Assembly (NCBI GenBank): GCA_013299115.1
Contig: JAAFKA010000008.1
Location: 62,001-126,000, forward strand
Source: Cytophagales bacterium
Lineage (GTDB): Bacteria; Bacteroidota; Bacteroidia; Cytophagales; Thermoflexibacteraceae
Direction: 5' to 3'
Length of the DNA: 64,000 bases
Shown here one piece after another: positions 43,901 through 53,649 of the stretch. The position numbers and the translations under genes were made by a program. The notes under the pieces were generated by a model, which worked only from the letters and a program-made list of their open reading frames with translations, had not been told where the DNA came from and made no database searches. Position 1 is the stretch's first letter; each line of letters opens with the position of its first letter.

Positions 43901-46674
43901 ATTTTTACTTTATAAGTGGTGGTGGTAGTTGGTGTAGCAATCGGATTAGAAATAGTTGCATTACTCAATCCTGTTGCGGGTGTCCACGTATAAACAGTGC
44001 CACCAAAGGCATTTAGTTGTGTAGATTCTCCTTGACAAATGGTTACGTTGGGGCTAACCAATGGGGCAAACTCTTGGGTTTTGATAGTTTTTGTTGTTTC
44101 GTTTATACAATTTTCAGCATCTCTGATTCGCAACGTAAAATTGTAACTGCCTACCGAAGTAAGGGTAATAGTAGGCTCAAAAGCTGTGGAAGTGCCAAAA
44201 CTGCCCAAATTCCACGAATAATTGCCTGTACTACCCAAATTGGTATCATTTTTTAGCTTGATAGTGACAGGTAAACAAATAATAGGTTGCGAAATTTCTG
44301 CACCTGTTGCTACGTCTATGAAGGTAAATTTGGGAGCTAAAGCATTGACATTCAACTTAAACACAGCATTGTTGCAGTTTCCAATACCTTTTTCACGTTT
44401 CCAAGCATTGGGTGTGGTGGGTAAACCTGTGTTGCAAACACACATCGCTTGATAAGCTGTACCATTTTTTGAAAAACGACTGGTGCCCCCGTCTGTATGG
44501 TTTTCTCCCAAAGAAGAGCCAAAAAAAGTAGCATATTTTAGGCTTTTGCAATCTTTTTCGTACATAGCCAAATAAAAATTATCTCCTGTGGTGGTGGTAG
44601 TTACAAGAGCATCTGGCGTAGTAGGAAAACCTAATACATTTTCGTTACTATAACTAAATTCTTTCTTAATACCTGACCCCGACAAGTAGATTGTCCCACA
44701 ATCACTAACCATAAAAGCTTTGGGAGATAGCATATTATTTGAACTAACTGACCCTATTTTTGTAGACCAAAGTACATTTCGTAAAGTAGGATTGAACTTA
44801 TACATAAAATGTCCACCATTGGTAGTTGAGTAAGTATTGGGCGAAATAGAGTGTCTGCCTGTGGAGTTACCAAAAACATACACATTATTGTCTGTATCTA
44901 TATCCATCATATATAGTTGGTCTATCTGATTATTGGGAGAACCAACGAATGTACTGCTTAGTAAAATGCCTGTGGCATCATATCTGCGAATAAAACCATC
45001 TATATTGCCTTGATAGGTAGGCATAGCTGCCAATGCAGTAACTTGAAAATCAAAGCTTTGTGTAATACCTGCCACAATTACTTCGTTTGTGGTTGTAATG
45101 GCAACACTGTATGCAACTTCTAAATCATCGCCTCCTATGTAGGTACTCCATTGCAAAGCACTTAAATTAGGAGAAAGACGAAAAACAACTCCATCTTGTA
45201 AGCCTGAAAGAGAAGCATCTCCACCCGTTGCCCCAACAGTAGGAAAGTTAGCTGAACTTGTAACGGAAGCTATATATACGTTGTCATTGGCATCTAAATC
45301 AATTTCTCCTCTTATTTCATCTCCATACATTAGTTTTAACCTGTGTGTATAACCATCTAAACCCCACCCACCCACAAAAGTAGATGCCAAAAGTTGCGAA
45401 CCTGTTGGGTTGAGCATAGACACTGCAATATCATAATCTCCATTGTAAATAGGGTCATAACTATTTGAAGTAGTAGGATAATCTGACGAAGAGGTGCTTG
45501 CCATGATAAGCAAATTGCCAGCTTTATTGACAATCAAACTATTGGGGTTGTCGTAATCTTTGCCACCTAAAAAAGTTGCATACAATACGTCTGTACCTGT
45601 TGAGTTGAATTTTAAAATTAAAATATCCTGAATACCATTAAAAGTTATATCAAAAGCCCCATTAGTTGGGGGTACATTTTGCCCAAAAACTATTCCGCCT
45701 GCATAAAGATTACCTTCCTCGTCAAAAGTTGCGGACATACCAAAATTATTGGCGTTGCTGCCCGAATAAGAAGCAAACACCAATTCAGGGTCTATCACCA
45801 ATTCTTTTGCCACATCATACTCACCCAATTCAAACGTAACCACACTATCTTTCAACACAAATTTAGAAGGAATTTCTACTTTTTCGCCTTCAATAAGTTG
45901 GTAGCAATAAGGTTTTTGCTCCATAAAATCTAATACACTGGTGCCTATTTGCAAATTGCCTTCTTTGTCTAAGTTCAGTTGCGTTGCCCCTTTGTATTTC
46001 AGTTGAATTTGTTTTGGGTTGGCTTGGGGTGCAACAATGAACTCGTATTTTAGCCTGTTTTCAGTAGCCACATACCGCATCATAATGCCCTCGTAGAGTT
46101 TTTGAAACTCTAATTGGTTGTAGGCTTTGAGGTTGCTTGCCCATTTGCTCTGGTCGTTGCCAATGAAATAGTTGTAGTTTTCGGTACTTTCGCCTATGGG
46201 ACTGATAAAACTTTGGGGATTTGCACCCAAAAATTCTACCTCAACACCGTGTCCTTTACTATGATTTGTTTGATTTTTGTGATTGGTTTGATTTTGGGGT
46301 TTTGTTTGATTTTTGTGATTGGTTTGATTTTGGGGTTTTGTTTGATTTTTGTGATTGGTTTGATTGTCGAGATTTTCTTGATGTGCTTGCTCTCCTGCGT
46401 TGTGTACGTGGTCGTGTTGGTGTGCGGTGGCTGCGGGGTCTAAAAAAGAGTACAGCACTGCATTTTGTTTCACAAACAAAGCCCCGTTGGGAATGGTTGC
46501 CCTAAACAGCACTTGGCTGTCCCATTGGTTGCGGTTTTGAATAAATTTGTAATTGGTCTGCACCGCAGGCGTGGCGGTGAGAGGTGCTTTTTTGTTAGCA
46601 AGCTGGGCTGAGTTTTGGGCAAAAACATTGGTGATGCCCACAAAGCAAAGCAAGAGGGTTATAAAAACTTTCAT
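40942..46674 (-). CDS. giant secreted PKD/Ig-repeat protein with CHU_C (T9SS type B) tail, 1910 aa
   Basis: Paralogue of the 2565-residue protein with the same domain order: signal peptide MKVFITLLLCFVGITNVFAQ, NQTN minisatellite (~95-140), DUF7948-like domain (~145-305), SBBP propeller (~310-760), then Ig/PKD pairs (~780-1820) and a CHU_C tail (ANVITPNNDGKNDRFVLDIL to KTCKGWVQVLR). The first ~310 residues are almost identical to the paralogue while the propeller and PKD units have diverged, pointing to gene conversion at the N-terminal part. It begins 25 nt after the surA-like gene on the same strand, so the two are probably cotranscribed. Confidence 0.92.
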   Translation of the reverse strand: MKVFITLLLCFVGITNVFAQNSAQLANKKAPLTATPAVQTNYKFIQNRNQWDSQVLFRATIPNGALFVKQNAVLYSFLDPAATAHQHDHVHNAGEQAHQENLDNQTNHKNQTKPQNQTNHKNQTKPQNQTNHKNQTNHSKGHGVEVEFLGANPQSFISPIGESTENYNYFIGNDQSKWASNLKAYNQLEFQKLYEGIMMRYVATENRLKYEFIVAPQANPKQIQLKYKGATQLNLDKEGNLQIGTSVLDFMEQKPYCYQLIEGEKVEIPSKFVLKDSVVTFELGEYDVAKELVIDPELVFASYSGSNANNFGMSATFDEEGNLYAGGIVFGQNVPPTNGAFDITFNGIQDILILKFNSTGTDVLYATFLGGKDYDNPNSLIVNKAGNLLIMASTSSSDYPTTSNSYDPIYNGDYDIAVSMLNPTGSQLLASTFVGGWGLDGYTHRLKLMYGDEIRGEIDLDANDNVYIASVTSSANFPTVGATGGDASLSGLQDGVVFRLSPNLSALQWSTYIGGDDLEVAYSVAITTTNEVIVAGITQSFDFQVTALAAMPTYQGNIDGFIRRYDATGILLSSTFVGSPNNQIDQLYMMDIDTDNNVYVFGNSTGRHSISPNTYSTTNGGHFMYKFNPTLRNVLWSTKIGSVSSNNMLSPKAFMVSDCGTIYLSGSGIKKEFSYSNENVLGFPTTPDALVTTTTTGDNFYLAMYEKDCKSLKYATFFGSSLGENHTDGGTSRFSKNGTAYQAMCVCNTGLPTTPNAWKREKGIGNCNNAVFKLNVNALAPKFTFIDVATGAEISQPIICLPVTIKLKNDTNLGSTGNYSWNLGSFGTSTAFEPTITLTSVGSYNFTLRIRDAENCINETTKTIKTQEFAPLVSPNVTICQGESTQLNAFGGTVYTWTPATGLSNATISNPIATPTTTTTYKVKINYANRCSKDTAVTVFVLPKANIDFITDDKCSTTVTFTNLSPNNGTFFWDFGNGQTSTLQNPPPINYIIRGNYIVKLSFTSPTTCKTTISKMITINDNFSVSRNSVICRGNRIPLSARGGDTYQWSPTQGIANPTESIIFVTPLQTTTYNVKITRGTCVKDTSVTVTVRPKIATDFTVIVENPYCTTYPLVRIVNNTPNSDQYNYTWTITDLPPQTTRDIAPFRFTSSGLKSIRLTITEGQFPGCDSTITKEINIPVANVNTINPTISQPNRICRGGNTALFAFGGNAYSWTPTTGLDNPNVATPRASPTETTTYTVRISNTVSGCFKDTSLTVNVANPVVPIFTVSQSIDCETMPLITISNNSVHQAGATYLWNFGNGQTSTLQNPPPFRYATNGNYTIRLTTNSQTVCSQTVTNTIAIARNPNGIAGAISSNRTICAGTSTPLQAFGGVSYLWSPSTGLDNTTISNPTASPTETTTYTVKIANNANCFVERKVTVEVLPNASPDFDIVLPQGCVNVPRISLTNKTPHQQGATYLWSFGNGETSNLQNPNPVTYAYEGTYRIKLTINRGTACENAITKNLVIAANGSSFFLTTISESAIVCEEQSTQLFATGGTSYVWTPSRGLSNPNIANPIATPSQTTSYTVTITNGTCRSTAIVTLFVQPRPIPDFEVILSGTNSCDALPLVTIRNKFASLPNMTYFWDFGNGQTSNNMFTTAFRYTKVGTYTISLTLSNGLCSPKFTQIVKIEDSKVTNATISAPQTLCEGSNTQLVATGGTKYVWTPTTGLSNPNIANPIATPTATTRYNVRITNAQGCFKDTAVLLTVINELKPEFELQVTSECGKNGTVKFINRSTGTGEYKWTLSNGEELKTRNPADYDFEKSGEYEIILEMFNGICKKTKSQKVKVETIKPANVITPNNDGKNDRFVLDILNEGWKFEVYNRNGSSVFSSSNYQNDWGSNMESGTYYYLLTSPQGKTCKGWVQVLR
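46262..46370. repeat. 36-bp minisatellite (NQTNHKNQTKPQ), shorter allele
   Basis: About 2.7 copies of the same 36-bp unit found at 40225-40402, at the same place in the paralogous protein. Confidence 0.9.
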
Positions 46675-46699
46675 GTTAAGGCTGTTTTTATTTGCAAAA

Positions 46700-48052
46700 C
46701 TAAAAACTTTTCATTATTTCGCACCTATCATATTCAGGGTCTATGTCAATAAACAGTTCTTTTTTGGTTTTTTCAAACCATTTCATCATCAGTTTATTTT
46801 TTTCTTCCGACAAGGCATAGTTGTAAATCCGTTGGTAATCTGTTTCTAAGGTCAAACTATGCGGAGGCAACATATTTTTGAAGTAAATCATACGCACTGC
46901 TTCTTTGCCGTCCTCCAAACGATATTGCACTGGTTTGGTAACCTCGCCAACTTTCATGGTGTCAATAGTCATAAAAACACCTGTTTCGAGATTATCTACG
47001 GACATTCGCGAACCACCTTCTTCTTCGTCTGCCAACATACCACCGCGCATTTTGCTTGCCTTGTCGTCAGAATGGGTAGCCGTTGCTTTTTCGAAAGTGA
47101 TTTTCTTTGCCACGATTTCATTGCGAATACTATCCATAAAACGGATAGTGGTTTGTATATCAGGCACAGAAGGTTTTGGGCGGAGCAAAATATGGCGTGA
47201 ATGGTACATATTGCCCCTGCGGTCTAAGAGTTGAATAAGGTGAATACCAAACTCCGACTGCACAGGTTCAGAAAGTTGTCCTACTTCCAATTTTAAGGCT
47301 GCAGCCTCAAATGGCGGCACCAATGCCCCACGTCCTTGCCAGCCCAAATCTCCGCCTAAACTTGCACTACCTAAGTCTTCTGAATGTTTGGAGGCTAATT
47401 CTTCAAATTTTTCGCCTGCCAACACTTGACGTTTATAGGCTAACAACTGTTCTTTTATCCGTTGTGTTTCTTCTTTATTTACAGTAGGCATTTTCATAAA
47501 GACGCCAACTTCTACCTCTTTCGACACAAAAGGTACACTATCTTTGGGAATGTCGTTAAAAAACTTTTTCACTTGACGAGGAGTAACTTTGGCATCTTTG
47601 CCGAGTTCTTGCTGCATTTTTTGCAGGGTCATTTGTTCTGCCAACTGTGGACGAAGTTCCTCTTTCAGTTGAGCTGCTGTTTTGCCCAAGGTAGCCTCCA
47701 TTTTTTCTAAGGAACTAAATTGCTGCTGCATATATTGCATTCTCCGTTCTAACTGCGAAGTAATAGCACCTTCATCTACCTTAATGGTATCAATTTCGGC
47801 TTTGGCAAGCATCATTTTGTTGATAACCAACTGCTGAAGCATTTGGCAAGGCACGTAATCGGGCAAAGTGCTAACTTTATTTTGCTCTTTGAGTTTTGCC
47901 AATGCCAATTCCAAATCAGATTTCAACACGACGTGGTTGTCTATTTTGGCTATGATTTTGTCTATGGTGATGCCTACACCTTGCCCAAACAAGGGCTGCC
48001 AATTACTCCCCAAACAGAGAAGTAAAGCATAAAAAATTATTTTTCTGAACAT
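46700..48052 (-). CDS. SurA-like peptidyl-prolyl cis-trans isomerase / periplasmic chaperone
   Basis: 450 residues from the ATG at 48052 (MFRKIIFYALLLCLGSNWQ, signal peptide ending near FGQG); the frame extends upstream to 48136 but without a signal peptide. SurA N-domain ~22-170 (IDKIIAKIDNHVVLKSDLEL), first PpiC parvulin domain ~175-285 (GSASLGGDLGWQGRGALVPP, EFGIHLIQLLDRR), second ~288-385 (YHSRHILLRPKP), helical C-terminus. It should assist outer-membrane or secreted protein folding in the periplasm. The giant T9SS substrate lies directly downstream, a likely client. Confidence 0.9.
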   Translation of the reverse strand: MFRKIIFYALLLCLGSNWQPLFGQGVGITIDKIIAKIDNHVVLKSDLELALAKLKEQNKVSTLPDYVPCQMLQQLVINKMMLAKAEIDTIKVDEGAITSQLERRMQYMQQQFSSLEKMEATLGKTAAQLKEELRPQLAEQMTLQKMQQELGKDAKVTPRQVKKFFNDIPKDSVPFVSKEVEVGVFMKMPTVNKEETQRIKEQLLAYKRQVLAGEKFEELASKHSEDLGSASLGGDLGWQGRGALVPPFEAAALKLEVGQLSEPVQSEFGIHLIQLLDRRGNMYHSRHILLRPKPSVPDIQTTIRFMDSIRNEIVAKKITFEKATATHSDDKASKMRGGMLADEEEGGSRMSVDNLETGVFMTIDTMKVGEVTKPVQYRLEDGKEAVRMIYFKNMLPPHSLTLETDYQRIYNYALSEEKNKLMMKWFEKTKKELFIDIDPEYDRCEIMKSF

Positions 48053-48195
48053 ATTTGTTGTATAGTCGCCAAAGGCGAATGGTTTTTCATACAAGTCAAT
48101 CATTGTGTCTATGGTAGGCAAAAGTTCGAATTTCATTTTGCTGGAAAACTTTTCTATTAAATGATAATACCAATGCCGAATAGCAAATTAACAAA

Positions 48196-48228
48196 AAACT
48201 TTCCAAATCTTAAAGACTTGGAAAGTTT
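48196..48228 (-). terminator. intrinsic terminator of infB
   Basis: On the minus strand AAACTTTCCAAGTCT, 3-nt loop, AGATTTGGAAAGTTT (15 bp, one mismatch) followed by TTTTGTT, 31 nt past the infB stop. Confidence 0.8.
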
Positions 48229-48258
48229 AAATAGGTTAATTTATGAATGTTTAACAAA

Positions 48259-51200
48259 CTACAATTTGCGTTTTACCTCTTTTTGTTCGAAGACCTCTAA
48301 GGTATCGCCAATTCTAATGTCGTTAAAGTTTTTAACACTCAATCCGCAGTCGAAACCAAATTTCACTTCGGCTACGTCATCTTTAAACCTTTTTAGGCTG
48401 CTAAGGTCTGCTCCGCCAGTGTCGCCACCGCCATAGACTACAATGCCTTCGCGTATCACACGCACCTTAGATTGGCGTTTTACATAGCCGTCTGTTACCA
48501 TACAACCTGCAATGATGCCGACTTTGCTAATTTTAAAGATTTCTCTTATTTCTATGTTACCAACTATAATTTCCTCAAAAACAGGAGCTAACATACCTTC
48601 CATGGCTGCTTTCACTTCGTTGATAGCATCATAGATAATGGAGTACATACGCACATCTACCTGTTCTTGCTCACCCAGACGTTTTGCATTGACCGAAGGA
48701 CGTACTTGGAAACCAATGATAATGGCATCGGAGGCTGCTGCCAACAGAATGTCTGATTCTGAAATCTGCCCTACGCCTTTGTGAATTACTTTGACCTCTA
48801 TTTCGGCTGTGCTTAGTTTCAATAAAGAGTCTGACAAAGCCTCCACTGAGCCGTCCACGTCGCCTTTTACTATCAAGTTCAACTGTTTGAAAGTACCCAA
48901 AGCTATACGTCTGCCCAAATCTCCCAATGTAGTTCGTTTGGTGGTTCTGATGCTTTGCTCACGCAATAACTGTTCACGTTTGGTAGCAATTTCGCGTGCT
49001 GCTCTTTCGTTTTCCATCACAATAAACTTGTCGCCTGCTTGTGGGGCACCGTTGAAACCTATCACTTGGACAGGAACAGAAGGACCTGCCATCTGAATCC
49101 GTTTGCCTGTGTGGTCGGTCATGGCTTTTACTTTGCCGTAGTGAGAACCTGCCAAAATAGCATCGCCCACTCGCAACGTACCTGTTTGAATGAGGACGGT
49201 TGTAACATAACCACGCCCTTTGTCTAAGGTAGCCTCTACGACTGCACCCGCAGCCTTGCGTTTCGGATTGGCTTTGAGTTCTAATAAATCAGACTCTACC
49301 AATACTTTTTCCAACAACTCCTCTATATTTAATCCTTTTTTGGCAGAAATTTCTTGGTCTTGGTATTTGCCACCCCACGATTCTACCAAAATGTTTAGAC
49401 TTGCTAATTCTTTGCGTATTTTCTCCGCATCTGCACCTGCCTTGTCTATTTTGTTGAAGGCAAACACAATAGGCACACCAGCATTTTGGGCGTGGTTGAT
49501 AGCCTCTTTGGTTTGGGGCATTACGCTGTCGTCTGCTGCAATGACAATAATGGCTACGTCTGTAACTTTTGCACCTCTGGCACGCATAGCCGTAAAAGCC
49601 TCGTGTCCTGGTGTATCTAAAAACGTAATTTGTCTGCCCGATTTGGTTTTCACGTCATACGCCCCTATGTGTTGGGTAATACCACCTGCTTCTTTTTCCA
49701 CCACTTTTGTACGGCGAATAAAGTCGAGCAAAGATGTTTTGCCGTGGTCAACGTGTCCCATAATGGTTACGATTGGTGCCCTTGCTACCAAATCTTTGGG
49801 GTCGTCTGCTACTTCTGCTTCTTCTACTGCTATTTCTTGTTCGGCAGTGGTAAACTCTACTGTATAACCAAACTCATCGGCAATAAACATAATAGCCTCA
49901 GCGTCAAGACGTTGGTTGATAGAAACGAACATACCAAACGACAAGCATTTAGAGATTACTTCGTTTACAGATACCTCCATCATGGTAGCCAAATCGTTGG
50001 CGGAGATAAACTCTGCCACTTTGAGTACACTGTTGTTTGCATCTTGTTCGTTTTGCAATTCCTCCTGCTTACGAGCATTGGCAATTTTCTTTTCTCTCTT
50101 GTTTAACCTCCGTTGGCTGTTTTTATTTTCATTCAAACGAGCCAGCGTATTCTTGATTTGCTCTTGAATTTCTTTGTCTGTAACTTCTGCGGGTACTAAC
50201 GGCTTTTTAACATTGGCGTTGTTAGTATTCGTTGTGTTGTTACTTCTGTTTTGGTTGTTGTTATTCCGATTTTGGTTATTATTGTTATTTCGGTTTTGGT
50301 TGTTGTTATTGTTCCGATTTTGGTTGTTGTTATTGTTCCGATTCTGGTTATTGTTGCCAGTATTGGTAGTCGTGCCTGTATTGGCGGTTGTGCCTGTTTT
50401 GTCGCCTTCGTTTTTGTTTTTGTTGCGAATACGTTTGCGTTTTTTCTTTTTCAGGCTGGCGTCATCAGACGAGGCAACGGGTTTTCCTTTGCGTTTGTCG
50501 GCAGGATTCGGCAATTCTATTTTGCCCAATACGGTCAAACCTTGCAATTTGTCGGCTTTTGCCTCTATCAAACTGCTACCACTGTCTTTGAAGTCTTGGA
50601 TAAATTGCTTATCTTTTTTCTGCGACATCACCTCCGAAACGGTGAAGTTCTTTTTAGAATCGTCTAAGTTTTTGTCTGCATCGAGATTTTTGTCATCAGG
50701 CAATTCTACTTTTTCGATAGGTTTTTCATAAGGCATTATCACAGGTTGTTTGTGTTTGTAGCCTTGTCCTTGCGAATGGTGATGATGGTGTTGCGACTTG
50801 TTTACAGGGTTTTGGTTATTATTTTTTTGGTTATTGTTGCCCTGTTGCGAATTATTTTTGTTAAAGTTTCCTTTGTTATCATTCGACTTGTTTTCGTGTC
50901 CTTTATTTTCGTGTCCCTTGTTGTGTGGGTTGTTGTGGTGCTGGTCTTTGTGCTGCCCTTGCCCTTTGTTGTGGTTTTGGTTATGACCACCTTGATTATG
51001 GCTGTGTTGATTTCTATTTTGATTGCCTTTGTTGTCGTTTTTATCGTTAGTATTCGAATTTTTATTGGCATTCAAGTCGATTTTACCCAATACAGTAAGC
51101 CCCTGAAGTTTGGTTTTGCCCACTTCGGTTTCGTCTTTTTCGTTCTTGATTTCGGGTGTGTTTACGTTTTTGATAAAGATTTCTTTGTCATCTTTGTCTT

Positions 51201-51465
51201 TCCGTTTCTCCTGTGGCTTGTCCGATTTGATAATAACATCATTGTGAGATTTGTTGATGTTGATGTTTGCAGCTTTGTTTTTGTCCACCACAGAGGCTGC
51301 AAACTCTTTCTGCAAGAGGGCATACTGGTCTTGGTTGATTTGAAAGTTGGGGTCTGTACGCATAGTGAACCCCTTAGAACTAAGAAAGTCTGAAACTGTC
51401 TTAATACTTACGTTCAAGTTCTTGGCTGCTTGCACCAATCTCCACATTTTTTTGTCGTCTGCCAT
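48259..51465 (-). CDS. infB: translation initiation factor IF-2
   Basis: 1068 residues, longer than the usual ~900 because of low-complexity inserts. The N-terminal IF2N domain ([20 protein letters not shown]) is followed by two disordered stretches: His/Asn/Lys-rich (~130-230) and Asn/Arg-rich (~365-420, repeated NRNNNNNQ units). A second IF2N-like region is near 480-540. The GTPase core follows (~565-735): [20 protein letters not shown]. Domains III/IV end at KEVKRKL. Brings initiator tRNA to the 30S subunit and promotes 50S joining. nusA is not directly upstream. Start ATG 51465. Confidence 0.97.
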   Translation of the reverse strand: MADDKKMWRLVQAAKNLNVSIKTVSDFLSSKGFTMRTDPNFQINQDQYALLQKEFAASVVDKNKAANININKSHNDVIIKSDKPQEKRKDKDDKEIFIKNVNTPEIKNEKDETEVGKTKLQGLTVLGKIDLNANKNSNTNDKNDNKGNQNRNQHSHNQGGHNQNHNKGQGQHKDQHHNNPHNKGHENKGHENKSNDNKGNFNKNNSQQGNNNQKNNNQNPVNKSQHHHHHSQGQGYKHKQPVIMPYEKPIEKVELPDDKNLDADKNLDDSKKNFTVSEVMSQKKDKQFIQDFKDSGSSLIEAKADKLQGLTVLGKIELPNPADKRKGKPVASSDDASLKKKKRKRIRNKNKNEGDKTGTTANTGTTTNTGNNNQNRNNNNNQNRNNNNNQNRNNNNNQNRNNNNQNRSNNTTNTNNANVKKPLVPAEVTDKEIQEQIKNTLARLNENKNSQRRLNKREKKIANARKQEELQNEQDANNSVLKVAEFISANDLATMMEVSVNEVISKCLSFGMFVSINQRLDAEAIMFIADEFGYTVEFTTAEQEIAVEEAEVADDPKDLVARAPIVTIMGHVDHGKTSLLDFIRRTKVVEKEAGGITQHIGAYDVKTKSGRQITFLDTPGHEAFTAMRARGAKVTDVAIIVIAADDSVMPQTKEAINHAQNAGVPIVFAFNKIDKAGADAEKIRKELASLNILVESWGGKYQDQEISAKKGLNIEELLEKVLVESDLLELKANPKRKAAGAVVEATLDKGRGYVTTVLIQTGTLRVGDAILAGSHYGKVKAMTDHTGKRIQMAGPSVPVQVIGFNGAPQAGDKFIVMENERAAREIATKREQLLREQSIRTTKRTTLGDLGRRIALGTFKQLNLIVKGDVDGSVEALSDSLLKLSTAEIEVKVIHKGVGQISESDILLAAASDAIIIGFQVRPSVNAKRLGEQEQVDVRMYSIIYDAINEVKAAMEGMLAPVFEEIIVGNIEIREIFKISKVGIIAGCMVTDGYVKRQSKVRVIREGIVVYGGGDTGGADLSSLKRFKDDVAEVKFGFDCGLSVKNFNDIRIGDTLEVFEQKEVKRKL

Positions 51466-51683
51466 AATCTGATTTGTTCGGCACTAAATAATATGAGTTT
51501 AGTAAACAAAACATTGTTTAGTCGAGAAATTGAGTAGCCCAAACAGCCTATCTAAGTTGCGTTTTTCTTACATACAAGTAGAGTTCAACATTTTAGAGTT
51601 TGATTAGAGTTCAATTTCTTTGGGTGTATTTGCCAAAAATGCCGATTTCTTGGTAGTTTACACTCCTGTAAATAAAAGTTTTG

Positions 51684-51715
51684 CAAAGGTAGTGAAAAAT
51701 ATATTGAACTCACAA
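51684..51715 (-). promoter_or_regulatory. promoter candidate for infB
   Basis: On the minus strand TTG (51715-51713), 21-nt spacer, TACCTTTG (51691-51684). Confidence 0.5.
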
Positions 51716-51855
51716 CTAATTGTTAGTTTTATTTAAGTGGTTTCCAATTTATTTTGTAGAAAGAAATTGAAAGACCAAGCAAAGGAATATATACTTTAAA
51801 TAAAAGAGAAAATTACCATAAAAGCTGTGTTTCACAAGTTTTTAGGATTTTATTG

Positions 51856-51886
51856 TTGCAATATTGCTCAATATTCACTATTTTTG
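51856..51886 (+). promoter_or_regulatory. promoter candidate for the Rpn-family gene
   Basis: TTG (51856-51858), 20-nt spacer, TATTTTTG (51879-51886), about 30 nt before the start codon. Confidence 0.5.
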
Positions 51887-51916
51887 ATTTCCTAAACAAC
51901 CCAATAAAATAATAAT

Positions 51917-52783
51917 ATGCCAGACAAATACATTAATCCATTTACTGACTTTGGTTTCAAAAAAATCTTTGGTGAGGAGGCAAACAAAGACCTCTTGCAA
52001 GATTTTATTCAAACTTTATTACCCGAAAAAGGTAGGTTGATAACCCTCAATTATCTCAAAACTGAGCAGTTGGGCAGGGCAGAAACTGAACGAAAAGCCA
52101 TATTCGATTTGTATTGCGAAAATGAAAAAGGTGAAAAGTTTATTGTGGAGTTGCAACGAGCCGAACAAGAATATTTTAAAGGGGGCTGCCACCAGCAAAG
52201 AAGTATTTATTATTCTACGTTTGCTATCCAAGAACAGGCGAAGAAAGGAAAGTGGGATTACAACTGGCAAGGGGTTTATACCATTGCCATTATGGATTTC
52301 ACCTTTACCCAAACACAACACAAAAACGTAAAAACGGAAGTGGTGCTGTATGATGAAGAAAACAAAGTGGTGTTTTCGCACAAATTGAAGTATATTTACT
52401 TGGAAATGAACAAGTTTACCAAAGCCGCAGAGGAACTGGTGAATTACTATGAAAAATGGTTATTTGTTCTCAAAAATCTCCATTTGTTAAACGAAATTCC
52501 CAAAGAATTGCAAGAAGCAGCCTTTCAAAAAGTGTTCAACATAGCTGAAATTGCCAAATACAAACCCAAAGAAAGACAGGACTATGAAGACAGCCTGAAA
52601 CACTACCGAGATATGGAAAACTCGTTGGAGGTGCAGTATAATGCAGGGGCAAAGGACACCAAAAAAGAAATTGCGTTGAATGCTATCAAAGAAGGCTTAT
52701 CTGATGAGTTGATTATCAAACTCACAGGTTTAGAAATTGAGCAAATAGAGAAATTGAGGAACGAAGGAGAGGAAAAAGAGTAA
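51917..52783 (+). CDS. Rpn-family recombination-promoting nuclease / PD-(D/E)XK transposase-like protein
   Basis: 288 residues. INPFTDFGFKKIFGEEANKD at the start, AIFDLYCENEKGEKFIVELQ near 62-82 with the D-(x)n-ExQ nuclease core, and CHQQRSIYYSTFAIQEQAKK are the Rpn/YhgA-like (PDDEXK_2) signature. Such proteins are found in many copies in Bacteroidota and promote RecA-independent recombination; some are anti-phage. The C-terminus (LSDELIIKLTGLEIEQIEKL) is the short repeat often seen in the family. No transposon ends seen around it. Confidence 0.9.
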   Translation: MPDKYINPFTDFGFKKIFGEEANKDLLQDFIQTLLPEKGRLITLNYLKTEQLGRAETERKAIFDLYCENEKGEKFIVELQRAEQEYFKGGCHQQRSIYYSTFAIQEQAKKGKWDYNWQGVYTIAIMDFTFTQTQHKNVKTEVVLYDEENKVVFSHKLKYIYLEMNKFTKAAEELVNYYEKWLFVLKNLHLLNEIPKELQEAAFQKVFNIAEIAKYKPKERQDYEDSLKHYRDMENSLEVQYNAGAKDTKKEIALNAIKEGLSDELIIKLTGLEIEQIEKLRNEGEEKE

Positions 52784-52791
52784 GGCTATGC

Positions 52792-53649
52792 TTATTTAAT
52801 ACTCACCCAATTTATTTCTTCATCACGTCTAAACCATGTCAGTTGGCGTTTGGCATAGCGGCGACTGTTTTGTTTGAGGAGTTGCACGCAAGTTTTCCAA
52901 TCATACAATCCATCGAGGTAGTCGAATATTTCTTTGTAACCTACGGTTTGCAGGGCGTTGTGGTGGCGGTAAGGCAGCAGGTTTTGGGCTTCTTGCAACA
53001 GTCCTTGTTCGAGCATCATATCCATGCGAGCATCTATGCGGGCATACAGGTCTTGCCTTTCTCTATCCAAACCAATTTTTTCGATAGCAAAAGGGCGAGG
53101 CGTAGGCTGATTTTTTCGAAATGAAGAATAGGGTTTGCCACTGGCTATGCAAACCTCCAAGGCACGCAAAACTCGTTGAGGGTTTGCTTGGTCTATCTGT
53201 TGGTAATAAGCAAAATCCAATGCTTTTAGTTGTTCCAATAGCAGTGCAAGTCCTTCATTTTCAAGCTGTTGGTTTAGGTTTGTTCGCAACTGTTCAGGCA
53301 CTTCGGGCATTTCGTCTATTCCTTTGCAAACAGCATCGATGTATAAACCAGAGCCACCTGTCAAGATAATAGTTTCGTGTTGCTCAAACAATTTTTGCAA
53401 CAAAGCCAAAGCCTCTCTTTCATATTGCCCTACGTTATAATCTTGGGTAATGCTGTGCGAATTGATAAAATAATGCGGTGCAGCAGCCAATTCTTCGGCT
53501 GTGGGTTTGGCAGTGCCTATGTTCAACTCCCTATAAAATTGGCGAGAGTCGGCAGAAAGAATAACAGTTTGTAGCTGCTGTGCCAACTTTATGCTGTAAG
53601 CTGTTTTGCCAACGGCAGTGGCACCGACTATGACGAGTAGTTTTTTCAA
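52792..53649 (-). CDS. miaA: tRNA dimethylallyltransferase
   Basis: 285 residues. P-loop IVGATAVGKTAYS at the N-terminus, SADSRQFYREL, and LTGGSGLYIDAVCKGI. Adds dimethylallyl to A37 of tRNAs reading UNN codons. The start is a TTG (53649-53647) overlapping the hisA TGA stop, giving MKKLLVIVG; no ATG is suitably placed, so translation is probably coupled to hisA. The length is slightly short of the common ~300. Confidence 0.95.
   Translation of the reverse strand: MKKLLVIVGATAVGKTAYSIKLAQQLQTVILSADSRQFYRELNIGTAKPTAEELAAAPHYFINSHSITQDYNVGQYEREALALLQKLFEQHETIILTGGSGLYIDAVCKGIDEMPEVPEQLRTNLNQQLENEGLALLLEQLKALDFAYYQQIDQANPQRVLRALEVCIASGKPYSSFRKNQPTPRPFAIEKIGLDRERQDLYARIDARMDMMLEQGLLQEAQNLLPYRHHNALQTVGYKEIFDYLDGLYDWKTCVQLLKQNSRRYAKRQLTWFRRDEEINWVSIK

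Larger units (their letters stand above)
51466..51916. other. divergent intergenic region, infB / Rpn nuclease
   Basis: 451 bp without a gene. It holds the two promoter candidates listed (51684-51715 minus, 51856-51886 plus). Otherwise AT-rich with no strong repeats; infB would have a leader of about 210 nt. Confidence 0.6.

Noticed and set aside
50174-51393. Long hydrophobic plus-strand ORFs opposite the N-terminal part of infB
   Set aside because: The Leu/Val-rich, pseudo-membrane sequence is the complement of Asn/Lys-rich low-complexity codons in infB.
51917-52783. Complete insertion sequence around the Rpn-family gene
   Set aside because: No terminal inverted repeats or target duplications found at either side; Rpn genes commonly occur without transposon ends.
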